DNA from: VRUE01 sp963774555
GTDB lineage: Bacteria; Actinomycetota; Thermoleophilia; Solirubrobacterales; 70-9
DNA: 64,000 bases
Assembly: GCA_963774555.1 (NCBI GenBank)
Contig: CAVZFL010000001.1
Coordinates: forward strand, 248,001 to 312,000
Direction: 5' to 3'
Positions within the stretch are counted from its first letter, which is position 1. Each line of letters begins with the position of its first letter. A program made the translations under genes and the position numbers. Positions 15,785 through 23,670 of this stretch are shown in pieces. The notes beneath the pieces were generated by a model. The model was given only the letters and a program-made list of their open reading frames with translations. It was not told the origin of the DNA and ran no database searches.

Positions 15785-16837
15785 GTGGAGGCGCAGGGCA
15801 AGCTGTTTGTGTCTGAGGGTCCGCTCTGTGCTCGCTGCCCATGGCGTAAAGACTGCGGAGCCATGTTCGGGGACAAGGCTTGTCGCGCCCGGTGGAAGAG
15901 CAAGGCCTGGGGAGGACAGCAGTCTCTGCACCCCGCGTTTCGGATAACCGCGGAGTTCCTGGCGAGCGTCGGCGGGCCCGGTTTCGAGAACGTGGCCGCG
16001 CGGCCGCTACGAGTGCCGCCGCTCCCGCAGTACATGAGCCTGATCCGCATGCGCCGGGACCTGAGAGGGCAGTTGCGCAACCCCGTATATGGGATAAGCG
16101 CCGGCGAGGTGATCGGGATGAGATCGAAGCCGTTGTCGGCGCAGGCGGTGCGGGAACTGGTCGGCCTAAAGCCCGACCAGTTGCTCGTCCTGCTCTTGTT
16201 CGGCAAGGACAAGTTCTTGGAGCGACTGTGGAACCACCGCCATCGATTCCTGCCCGAACTCGCCCGCGGCGGATTCGACCTCATCGTCGCTCCCTCCTCC
16301 TCGCTGTGGGAACCACGGCCACGACCCGAGCATCTCTACGCGCTCAAGCGCTCTCTGCTGGTCTTCGAGACCTTGCAGGAGCTTGGGGCGCCGGCGATCC
16401 CGCGAGTGGCATGGTCCGTGGTCAGGGACGCCGAGCGGCTGGCGAGCTGGGCCGTCGACAACCCGGCGCTGAGTCACGTCGGCATCGACCTAACGACCTA
16501 CTGCGGGGCTCGTGCATACGCTGGCCAGCTGGAGTTGCTGGAGAGGTTTGACCAGCTGAGCGGCGCCAGGCTCACTTACCTGGTCAACGGGCCGAGCAGG
16601 CTGGATCGGATTCAGGGGCTGTTTGAGGCGGTTCCTCCCGAGCGAATCCACATCGCGAACTCGCGGGCGATCGCCAGGGACAGCGCCCCCGGAACGACCT
16701 TCCGCGAAAAGGAGGAGACCGAGGAAAAGGTGGTGCTGGCAGCACGAGGCGTTTCCTTGAGATCGACGTGCACCGCACCTACCCGTGGTTCTCTTCCAGC
16801 TCCTCCCCGCCGCTTCGTGCTGCCCGAGTCCAGCTGA
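15785..16837 (+). CDS. DUF4417-family protein
   Basis: 350 aa, GTG start. The N-terminus has a cysteine cluster (CARCPWRKDCG). The central part matches the DUF4417 pattern as I know it: FGKDKFLERLWNHRHRFLPELARGGFDLIVAPSSSLW, then ELGAPAIPRVAWSVVRD and NPALSHVGIDLTTYCGARAYAGQ. DUF4417 proteins are found on phages, plasmids and islands and are functionally uncharacterised. The last 59 bp overlap, convergently, the 3' end of the membrane-protein gene, so the C-terminus may be recently altered. Confidence 0.65.
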   Translation: MEAQGKLFVSEGPLCARCPWRKDCGAMFGDKACRARWKSKAWGGQQSLHPAFRITAEFLASVGGPGFENVAARPLRVPPLPQYMSLIRMRRDLRGQLRNPVYGISAGEVIGMRSKPLSAQAVRELVGLKPDQLLVLLLFGKDKFLERLWNHRHRFLPELARGGFDLIVAPSSSLWEPRPRPEHLYALKRSLLVFETLQELGAPAIPRVAWSVVRDAERLASWAVDNPALSHVGIDLTTYCGARAYAGQLELLERFDQLSGARLTYLVNGPSRLDRIQGLFEAVPPERIHIANSRAIARDSAPGTTFREKEETEEKVVLAARGVSLRSTCTAPTRGSLPAPPRRFVLPESS

Positions 16838-18083
16838 AAAGAAGGCAGCCGGCGATTACCCAGGAGGCGATCAGCGGTCCCAGCCAGGCCCGCTGCAGGC
16901 AATCCCCGTCGCCCGCATAGCGCAGCAGTAGCACCGCCATCAACAACGGCACGGCACTGGCGGCGAGTGAGAGCATCTGCACCCCGAGCAGAAAGCGGCG
17001 CGCGTGGGGTGGGTCGGAAGGACGGTTGACGATGTAGCCGATCAAGGCCGGGATCAGGATCAAGACTGCGACCGCCGCGTCGACGTTGTGCACCTGTCCG
17101 ATCGCACCGCGCCAGTGGTAGAAGCCGGTGACCAGGACGGCAATCAAAAGCGCGGCCCCGAACATCGAGGCGACTACACCTGGGGAGGGAGCGAAGGTGG
17201 TGATCAGGTCGGCGCCCAGCGGCCGGCGGCCGCTGACGTAGATGTGAGCGAGGCCGCCCTCGATGTCGGAGTATTCCTCGGGGCGCAGTTCAACCGCCTC
17301 GGCCTGCTTGGTGTCGGCATCGGGCTCACCGCCGCTGTCGGGAGACGGGTTTCCGAACCAGAAGTAGCGAGTTTGCAACGAGCGGATCACCAGCACCGAT
17401 GGAGCCTCGATGTCGACGTGGAAGTTGGCGTCGGCGCCGATGTGCCAAAGCGGGATGTAGTCGGCTGGAAAGCGCCAGGACAGCGAGCGCGCAACCCGCC
17501 GCAGCATTCGTTCGCTCTCGAAGTTGCGAATCAGGTACTCGAGCTTGCAGACCGTGCGTCGGCCGACCTCGGAAGGCTCGACTGGATACCAAAGCAAGGT
17601 GGCGTCGGTGAGTGCCGCTGCCAGGTCGAGGAGTCGCTCGACCTTGGGATCGGCCGCGTCATCGACGAGCCGATCGCGAAAGGTGTCAAAGGAAGCCTCG
17701 AGATGGGTCTCGGGACCGCAACAAAGGCTCTTCAGTGCCTTCCTGAACTCCTCATCCTCGAGCGAAGAAGGACTCGCCTTGGCGGCAAGCGCGAGCATCA
17801 GCCCCTCATCGGCGAGGCCGTTCTCGACGCTGGTCAGAAGCGGGATCGGGCTGCCGTCGGCCCGCTCGAAGTCGAGACGGTAGACGGGTGGCCACTTGGG
17901 CAATACCGAGACCGGGACGTAGCCACCGGCGTCGGGAACGGTGAAATCGACGCTGAGGCGGTTGACGAGCAGGCGGCTGTCTCGGTAGGAGACGCGCTGT
18001 ACGCGGCGGTGGACCCAATCGCTGCCTGGCAGGACCAGCTCGGCGGCGAGTTCGCCCGCCTTGCTGAGATCGACCGACGCCAT
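16779..18083 (-). CDS. Hypothetical membrane protein with four C-terminal TM segments
   Basis: 434 aa. The first 300 residues are soluble and contain WHIGADANFHVDIEAP, which reads like a beta-sandwich. Four hydrophobic segments follow (MFGAALLIAVLVTGFYHW, AAVAVLILIPALIGYIV, LLGVQMLSLAASAVPLLMAVLLL, LIASWVIAGCLLFSW). No signal peptide; a large cytosolic domain tethered by a four-helix anchor is likely. Family not recognised. Island cargo, opposite strand to the DUF4417 group. Confidence 0.65.
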   Translation of the reverse strand: MASVDLSKAGELAAELVLPGSDWVHRRVQRVSYRDSRLLVNRLSVDFTVPDAGGYVPVSVLPKWPPVYRLDFERADGSPIPLLTSVENGLADEGLMLALAAKASPSSLEDEEFRKALKSLCCGPETHLEASFDTFRDRLVDDAADPKVERLLDLAAALTDATLLWYPVEPSEVGRRTVCKLEYLIRNFESERMLRRVARSLSWRFPADYIPLWHIGADANFHVDIEAPSVLVIRSLQTRYFWFGNPSPDSGGEPDADTKQAEAVELRPEEYSDIEGGLAHIYVSGRRPLGADLITTFAPSPGVVASMFGAALLIAVLVTGFYHWRGAIGQVHNVDAAVAVLILIPALIGYIVNRPSDPPHARRFLLGVQMLSLAASAVPLLMAVLLLRYAGDGDCLQRAWLGPLIASWVIAGCLLFSWTRAARSGGEELEENHG

Positions 18084-18108
18084 CGCACCTGGAGAGAAGG
18101 CCGTGGAA

Positions 18109-18297
18109 TTAGCCGCGCGTCTTGCCGGCGAAGCGGGTGCCGTTTACCCGCTTGCCACGGAAGACACGGACGCGACTGGGGTCACGGTAGTAGACCCGCC
18201 GCACGCCGCCGCCGGAGACGCGCCCGACCTCGGGCAGGTTCTTCTCCTTTGCGAAGCGGTCGAGGATCCTGATCGAGCCTCGCTCGGCCACGGTCAA
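18109..18297 (-). CDS. Possible small basic protein
   Basis: 62 codons, TTG start behind AGGGGAAG, basic (many Arg/Lys), 25 bp upstream of the membrane-protein gene in the same direction. No motif. Could be real or chance; codon usage is not decisive at this length. Confidence 0.3.
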   Translation of the reverse strand: MTVAERGSIRILDRFAKEKNLPEVGRVSGGGVRRVYYRDPSRVRVFRGKRVNGTRFAGKTRG

Positions 18298-18531
18298 CTT
18301 CCCCTGCCCCGCCGGTCGACGAAGTGCGAATAGACGAACGGCATCGGCGCGTACCTTATCGTGGCGCCAACTGCCTTGTCAGGCCGAGTGCCGATGCACC
18401 GTTGCGGGCCCGGTTCGCTACAGAGACCCATTACGGGCCTGGTTCTCCAGCGCACAGCTACATCCTCCCCGCTGTCGCGGACGGAGCGAAAAGCGCCTCG
18501 ACTGACGCCCTTCTGAGTGTTGAACAACGGG

Positions 18532-19410
18532 TCATCGGGCTACCGATCCTACGCGCTGGCCCCTCCCTCCTTCATCTGCCCGCTTGAGGCGACGGAGCTT
18601 CTCGATCCCAGCCGGCCCCAGCTCCCAGACCCCACGTCGCGAGTCCGCCCGCAGCCAGCCACGCTCAATTAGCTGCTTGCGGGTGACGTCGAGCCGCATC
18701 TCCCAGCGCGGCACCCCGCAAGGCAGCGGCTCACGGTCGAGGTCACCGAGGCGACCGCCAAGCTGCTTGAACACGCGAGTAACGACCTCGCGGCGCGGGG
18801 CGCTGCCGCCCAGCTCGGCAAGTGCGCGCAGGATCGGCAGCTCATAGGCGCTGTAGGGGAGGAGGGCCGACGGACTCGGTGCTGGCTCCGCGCCCTCCCT
18901 CTCCCCCTCGACCAGGGCCTTCAGGCGCGCCCGCTCGGCCGGGTCGCGGCTCATCGCGTGCGTGTACACGCGCAGGGTGAAGCCGGGGTCGGTGTGGCCG
19001 AGCTGGGCCATCACCGAGGCGGGGTCCTCACCGCAGGCGATCAGCACCGAGGCGAAGGTGTAACGCAGCTTGTGGGCGGAGAGGCCTTTGGGAAGCGGCA
19101 CGTGCCCGCGCCGGTCGAGCAGCTCGTCGGCGCGCTCGAAGGTCGCCAGCAGGACCGCGACGCGCAGGTTGTCCTTGTTGCGCCGCCCGCCCGTGCCGGT
19201 CGGGAAGACGAGGTCGTCGGGGCCGCTGCGGTAGGCGCTCGCCTTGTGGGCGGCGAGGATGTCGCGCAGGATCGGGCGAATCTTGATCTCGCGCAGGCCG
19301 GCCTGGGTCTTGGAGCGCCCGACGTGGATGCGGCCGTTAGCGAGGTCGATGTCGCGCCAGAGCAGATAGCCGAGCTCGTGGGCACGCAGGCACTTGCAGC
19401 CCGTCGATCT
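18532..19410 (-). pseudogene. Truncated tyrosine integrase with a C-terminal Mrr-N-like winged helix
   Basis: Only the catalytic half remains. Seen: LRAHELGYLLWRDIDL (first catalytic Arg region), SAHKLRYTFASVLIA (H-x-x-R/Y box), QLGHTDPGFTLRVYTHAM (H and nucleophile Tyr). The N-terminal DNA-binding domain is missing: upstream of about 19400 the sequence turns into the promoter region of the tRNA-Ala(CGC) gene. Downstream of the tyrosine, about 100 residues (ILRALAELGGSAPRREVVTRVFKQLGG to WELGPAGIEKLRRL) look like the winged-helix found at the N-terminus of Mrr-type restriction proteins, an unusual fusion. Probably the former integrase of an element that used this tRNA. Confidence 0.7.
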
Positions 19411-19492
19411 CCCGTTGTACGGGCAACCTAAATCCAACGGGTATCCTTGGCTCTGCGAGGTCGTCGGGACCCATCGGGCGGCTTGCACCCTC

Positions 19493-19565
19493 GGGGCTAT
19501 AGCTCAGTTGGCAGAGCGCTTGGATCGCACCCAAGAGGTCGCCGGTTCGAATCCGGCTAGCTCCA
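19493..19565 (+). tRNA. tRNA-Ala (anticodon CGC), intact copy inside the island
   Basis: 73-nt cloverleaf: acceptor GGGGCTA/TAGCTCC with discriminator A, anticodon stem CTTGG/CCAAG around ATCGCAC (anticodon CGC), T-arm GCCGG-TTCGAAT-CCGGC. Upstream GGTATCCTTGGCTCTGCGAGG resembles the region before the cut copy at 5878. Relative to that copy the D-loop and anticodon stem differ (T for C at two sites, with the compensating A), so it is a distinct tRNA-Ala allele. Confidence 0.95.
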
Positions 19566-19698
19566 TTTCGTCGACCGCAGAAGCAATTTTGCCGCAGGTC
19601 CGAAGAACCGATCTTGCCCCGGCGAGCACTTCGCTGGGCGGAAGATCTCCGCGCAAGGGGGAGAGATTGCCCTCCGCAGCCCTTGATCAGTTGTGACC

Positions 19699-20004
19699 AT
19701 GTCCGAGCCAGGAATCCGAGCTGCCTCCCAGGAGCTGATCGAGGAGCTGATGGGGACCGTCGTCGCGGTCGACTTTGTGCTCCAGACGCTGATGGACCTG
19801 CCGGCGGACACGCTCTCCGGCGAGGACAAGACCGGAGCGATACGCGAGCTGCTGACCGCGAGCGCTTGCCGCGAGGTGGAGGCGGTCGGGGAGGAGGCCT
19901 GCCGAGCGGCGATCACGCTGATCGAGAAGATCGTCGACCGGGTCGCAGAGGACGCCCAAGCCGCTGCGGACTTGGCGGGGGCGGCGCGCCACCGACCCTA
20001 CTGA
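19699..20004 (+). CDS. Hypothetical helical protein
   Basis: About 101 aa, ATG at 19699 (a GTG two codons upstream is possible). Predicted all-helical and acidic (ELIEELMGTVVAVDFVLQTLMDLPAD, EAVGEEACRAAITLIEKIVDRVAEDAQ). No motif recognised. Lies between the intact tRNA and the first AbiE system. Confidence 0.45.
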   Translation: MSEPGIRAASQELIEELMGTVVAVDFVLQTLMDLPADTLSGEDKTGAIRELLTASACREVEAVGEEACRAAITLIEKIVDRVAEDAQAAADLAGAARHRPY

Positions 20005-20104
20005 GAGCAAGGTTCTCCCTGAAGCCGCCTTCGCGTACCTGCCCTGAAGTGAAGTAGCCGTCCTATCCGAAGGCCGATCATCTCTGTAGGTATCTGCTTA
20101 AAAA

Positions 20105-20173
20105 GTTGCATAATGCAACGTAATAATCGTGACCATGCTAAGGTACTGCGCTGATTAAGTTGCAAAAAGCAAC
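20105..20173. promoter_or_regulatory. Two GTTGC-N5-GCAAC operators before the first AbiE operon
   Basis: GTTGCATAATGCAAC (20105-20119) and GTTGCAAAAAGCAAC (20159-20173) are inverted repeats with the same arms, 54 bp apart (about five helical turns). The downstream one ends 14 bp before the antitoxin ATG. AbiEi-type antitoxins are known to autorepress by binding inverted repeats upstream of their operon, so these are the likely sites. The segment is strikingly AT-rich for this genome. Confidence 0.7.
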
Positions 20174-20187
20174 GTTTTAAGAAAGCC

Positions 20188-20751
20188 ATGCCTGGACGGA
20201 ACTACAACGCGCTCGCGACGATCGCTGCGGAGCAGCAGGGCCTGGTCACGCCTGCCGATGCTCGGGAGGCCGGGCTCGATCCTCATCGTCTGGTCGACAT
20301 GGAGCGCCGGGGGACGATCGAGCGGGTTGCGCGGGGCGTCTACCGCTTCCCGCTCCTCGAGCCCAATCCGGAGCTCGGCCAGCTGGCCGAGGCGACGCTT
20401 TGGGCGAATCGACGCGGCACCCTCTCCCACGACACGGCTCTCGATCTGCACGAGCTTTGCGACATCAACCCTGCTCAGATCCACATCACGATCCCGACCG
20501 CGTACAGGCTTCAGAAGCCGGTGCCGAAGCTCTACCGAATCCACCGGGGAGATCTCGAAAAGGGCGAGCGGACCTTCTACGAAGGCATCCCGATCGTCAC
20601 GCCCTATCGCGCAATCACCGAGGGGATCGAAACCGGCGTTCGGGCCGACCTGTTGCGCCAGGCGATCGACACAGCTCGGCGCCGCGGCCTGGTTCGCGGC
20701 CCGCAGCTGAGGCGACTTCGCAAGATGCTCGCTGCCAGGGGCCGAGGGTGA
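20188..20751 (+). CDS. AbiEi-type antitoxin/transcriptional regulator (type IV TA), copy 1
   Basis: 187 aa. N-terminal winged helix ALATIAAEQQGLVTPADAREAGLDPHRLVDMERRGTIERVARGVYRF is the hallmark of AbiEi-like regulators; the C-terminal half (YEGIPIVTPYRAITEGIETGVRADLLRQAI) is the usual second domain. It represses its own operon and counteracts the nucleotidyltransferase toxin without binding it. The toxin start overlaps its stop (GTGA). Two inverted repeats upstream are its probable operators. Confidence 0.87.
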   Translation: MPGRNYNALATIAAEQQGLVTPADAREAGLDPHRLVDMERRGTIERVARGVYRFPLLEPNPELGQLAEATLWANRRGTLSHDTALDLHELCDINPAQIHITIPTAYRLQKPVPKLYRIHRGDLEKGERTFYEGIPIVTPYRAITEGIETGVRADLLRQAIDTARRRGLVRGPQLRRLRKMLAARGRG

Positions 20752-21605
20752 GCTTCCCGAAGCAGAAGAAACCCCGAAGCTGGCGAGTCCTGCAGGAGTG
20801 GATTCGGCACTACGCCGACCAAGAGGAGCTGCCCCAATCCCGCGTCCGCCGCGCCGTGTCGTTCATGCTCGTCGCCCTACCGTTGGATCGCTCGCTCGAC
20901 GAGGAGGGCAACCCGCTATTCCTGGTCAAGGGCGGTGTCTCGATGGAGCTTCGCCTGAAGATGCGAGCGAGGACGACGAAGGATCTGGACACGGTCTACC
21001 GCGGCACGTTCGAGCACTGGCTCGGCTCCCTCGACGAGGCGCTCGCGGATGACATCGACGACTTTTCCTACTCCCGCGACGAGCCGGCTCGGATTCGCGG
21101 CACGAATACCTTCCGCGTCAACATCGCCATCGACTTCAAGGGCAAACGCTGGGGCAAAGTTCAGCTTGAGGTCGCGCCGGTGGAGGTCGAGGATGTTCTC
21201 GACATCGATCGGGTCGAGCCGTTCGACATCGGCCAGTTCGGCCTCGAGTCGCCAGGCCAGATCAGCGTCGTCGGGTTGCCGTATCTGATCGCCCAGAAGC
21301 TCCATGCCTGCACCGAGGTCTTCGACGGCCAGGAGAACGAGAGGGTGCACGACCTGATGGACCTGCTCTTGGCCCGCGATCTGCTCGAGGCGGCGAGCCT
21401 GGGCCGAGTCCGCGAGGCCTGCGAGGCGATCTTCGCCAACCGCGCCAAGCATCCCTGGCCACCGAAATTGATCGTCTACCCGGGCTGGGCCGAGACCTAC
21501 CGCGCCATCGCGGAGGAGGAAGGGTTCCCGGTGGATGACGTCGATGATGCCGCCTCGCAGGTCCGAAGCTTCATCGAGGAAATCGACGCAGCCGGCGGAG
21601 GCTGA
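20748..21605 (+). CDS. AbiEii-type nucleotidyltransferase toxin (type IV TA), copy 1
   Basis: 285 aa. The nucleotidyltransferase core is visible: FLVKGGVSMELRLKMRARTTKDLDTVYRG (the GG-x5-R and R-x-TKDLD pattern with catalytic Asp), followed by IAIDFKGKRWGKVQLEVAPVE. AbiEii proteins add nucleotides to tRNA acceptor ends and cause abortive growth arrest. I start at GTG 20748, overlapping the antitoxin stop; upstream codons in this frame belong to the antitoxin gene. Located just inside a phage-like attachment repeat. Confidence 0.87.
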   Translation: MSFPKQKKPRSWRVLQEWIRHYADQEELPQSRVRRAVSFMLVALPLDRSLDEEGNPLFLVKGGVSMELRLKMRARTTKDLDTVYRGTFEHWLGSLDEALADDIDDFSYSRDEPARIRGTNTFRVNIAIDFKGKRWGKVQLEVAPVEVEDVLDIDRVEPFDIGQFGLESPGQISVVGLPYLIAQKLHACTEVFDGQENERVHDLMDLLLARDLLEAASLGRVREACEAIFANRAKHPWPPKLIVYPGWAETYRAIAEEEGFPVDDVDDAASQVRSFIEEIDAAGGG

Positions 21606-21654
21606 AGCTACGCAGCCAAGGACGAAACAGAACATTTCGTGCTATTCCGTCCCT

Positions 21655-21843
21655 CCAGGCACTTGGTGCCAGGAGTGCCCGAAACGCCGACAATTCCCGC
21701 TAATCGCCTCATATCCGCGCCGACTACGACTCTGGCAGCCGCCCGCGAATCCCCTGCTAATCCGCGCCTTCTAACGCCGAATCATCGTCCAGAGCTTGGT
21801 CATCGCACCCAGGAGGTCGGCGGCTCGAATCCGCCTAGCTCCA
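21655..21843 (+). repeat. Right-end attachment repeat 1 ending in a complete tRNA-Ala 3' half
   Basis: Bases 21655-21823 are repeated with few changes at 25761-25930. The repeat contains short internal repeats (CGCTAAT, TGCTAATCCGCG) like recombinase arm sites. It runs into ATCGCAC (21802-21808) and then a tRNA-Ala 3' half to TAGCTCCA (21843). Stem CCAGG matches the CCTGG of the cut 5' half at 5878. The T-loop reads CTCGAAT instead of TTCGAAT, so this half has decayed or was replaced. Most of the stretch between the AbiEii stop and the next gene is this repeat. Confidence 0.75.
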
Positions 21844-21913
21844 CTTCGAAGTGCCTGCGGCGGCGGGCTTCGGATTTCTGGTCGTCGTCCAGAAAGGCAT
21901 CCATCGGCAGCGA

Positions 21914-22090
21914 TTATGCGTCGCCTATCGTCGCTCCTCCTGCGTTCTCCTTGACGTTTTCCGCCGCACGCTTGGCATTCGAATGGGAGTCAAAGCTCTC
22001 CCCGGACGAGGCGACAATCTGCCCGTTGGATGCCTTGAGCCGCCAGCGATAGCTGCCGCCGGCATCAGCGTAGGTCTCGAACTTCCACAT
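21914..22090 (-). CDS. DUF1508 (YegP-like) small protein
   Basis: 58 aa. WKFETYADAGGSYRWRLKASNGQIVASSGESFDSHSNAKRAAENVKE is a single DUF1508 repeat, a small alpha/beta unit of unknown function found in many bacteria. ATG at 22090 is preceded by AAAGGAGA at 8-9 bp. Stand-alone cargo between the two attachment repeats. Confidence 0.85.
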   Translation of the reverse strand: MWKFETYADAGGSYRWRLKASNGQIVASSGESFDSHSNAKRAAENVKENAGGATIGDA

Positions 22091-22139
22091 GGACAATCTC
22101 CTTTGTTTGGGTGAATGGATCGACTGGATGGAAACCAGC

Positions 22140-23534
22140 TCATTGCTCCGTGTAGCCGATGAGCTCGGCGATGCTGCGAAGGCTTGAGCTCTGCTCGCGG
22201 CGGACTCTGATCTCGCTCTCCTCGGGAACCGGAGTCATTGGATTCGCCTCGTCCGCCAGTTGGGGCGCCTTGGGTTGTGGAGGGCGAAGGTCCTGCACCA
22301 GCTCCCGGTAGAAGCCGGTCGCTTGCCTGCACGTCTCGGCGGCAAAGGACCCGTCGGCGCGGCCGTTCTTGCGACCCATCGGTCGGGTGCTCGCCAGGAC
22401 GAAAGAGTGTGGCTCGCGCTTCGGATCATCGGGGGGCAGCAGGCAGGCGGGGTCGTTGCGGCAGTCGCCCAGTAGCTCAGAACGACCCTCCCGCACACGG
22501 GCCAAGCGGGCGTCGATACGGAGGGAATCGGGCGCGTCCTTGAGCTGACGGAGCAGCCAGTTGACGCGCGCGGTAGGTCGTTTCCGATCGCGCGGGGCAT
22601 CGATCGCAACGCTGGTCGTGAGCTGGCCGGTGCGCAGGTTGGCCTCGATCTCGATCGGTCCGACCGCCTCCGGCACCCGGATCGCGCTGTGCATGGTGCC
22701 CTCGTCGGCAAGTTGCCTGACCGCGCTCTTCAGGCGATCGGCTGCACTCTTTCGCCGCGGCCGGTGGCGGCGCACCGCGACACCCAGCTCCTGGCTCAGG
22801 TTCAAGCACAGGTACTCGATCAATTGTTCCCAGCGTGCCGCGATCGCTGCGGTCTCGGAATCGTTCGCCCTCAAGGTGCCGTTGCGAGCACCATCGCGCA
22901 CTCCAACCCACTCCGGCCCCATTCCCTCGAAGCCGCCGGCACCGGAGCGCTCGTCGGTCAGGTAGCGGATCAGCTCGTTGAGGATCCAGGCCTGATCGGG
23001 ATCGGCGACGCCGCGGAAACGGTGCTGAACTATGGCCTCGGTGAGCACCTGCCACCATGAAACGTGTCGCACCGTGAGCTTTCCTACCCTGCTGCCGTTC
23101 AACTTGTAAGGAAGGGCGTCGGGGTCGGCGACGATCTGGTTGGAGATCGTCAGCACACCGTCAAAACCGTGACGCCGAGCCATATCGAGGTAGCGCACCA
23201 CTTGCTCGGGATCCAACTCAGCGCCGGCGGTCTTGACCTCGACCAGGCAACTCCAGCGAGTATTGCCGCGCTCGACTTCGATGACTCCATCGGGGATATG
23301 GGTCTTGCCGTCCGGCCCTTTGAGGCGAACCTCCGTGAAGGTCTGGACCCGACCCCGTGGAGCTCCCATGACTTTGAGGAAGACGCGCGCGAAGGCTGGG
23401 ACTGCTGAGAGGACCGCGAGCAAGGCGGACGTGGCGCGATTCTCCTGCTCGACCTCCCCCCGTATGCCAGCAGTGGGAATCAGGCGGGCGGGGACCCATG
23501 CCCGGTCGGGGTTTCTGTCGCTGATCTCGGGCAT
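22140..23534 (-). CDS. PD-(D/E)XK nuclease-like protein
   Basis: About 464 aa. IPDGVIEVERGNTRWSCLVEVKTAGAELDPEQVVRYLDMAR has the D...E-V-K arrangement of PD-(D/E)XK nucleases, followed by a helix that fits the fold; the other 350 residues include helical and Arg-rich parts with no assigned domain. ATG at 23534 follows TTGGGAGCC; a TTG ten codons earlier is weaker. It sits in a small cassette with a TA system between two attachment repeats, so a defence role is plausible but unproven. Confidence 0.65.
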   Translation of the reverse strand: MPEISDRNPDRAWVPARLIPTAGIRGEVEQENRATSALLAVLSAVPAFARVFLKVMGAPRGRVQTFTEVRLKGPDGKTHIPDGVIEVERGNTRWSCLVEVKTAGAELDPEQVVRYLDMARRHGFDGVLTISNQIVADPDALPYKLNGSRVGKLTVRHVSWWQVLTEAIVQHRFRGVADPDQAWILNELIRYLTDERSGAGGFEGMGPEWVGVRDGARNGTLRANDSETAAIAARWEQLIEYLCLNLSQELGVAVRRHRPRRKSAADRLKSAVRQLADEGTMHSAIRVPEAVGPIEIEANLRTGQLTTSVAIDAPRDRKRPTARVNWLLRQLKDAPDSLRIDARLARVREGRSELLGDCRNDPACLLPPDDPKREPHSFVLASTRPMGRKNGRADGSFAAETCRQATGFYRELVQDLRPPQPKAPQLADEANPMTPVPEESEIRVRREQSSSLRSIAELIGYTEQ

Positions 23535-23670
23535 TTTGGCTCCCAACGGAAGTCCAGCCAACATCGCCGACGCCCCGGAAGGCAGATACTTGTATCAGAA
23601 TTTTTAGGTAGCCAAATAGGAACGACACTGGGGGGGGCGTGCCGCCAGCGCGGTGCGACGTCGTCGTCGG

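Noticed and set aside
18294..18527. 77-codon minus-strand ORF
   Set aside because: Overlaps the adjacent small ORF, no RBS or motif; likely chance.
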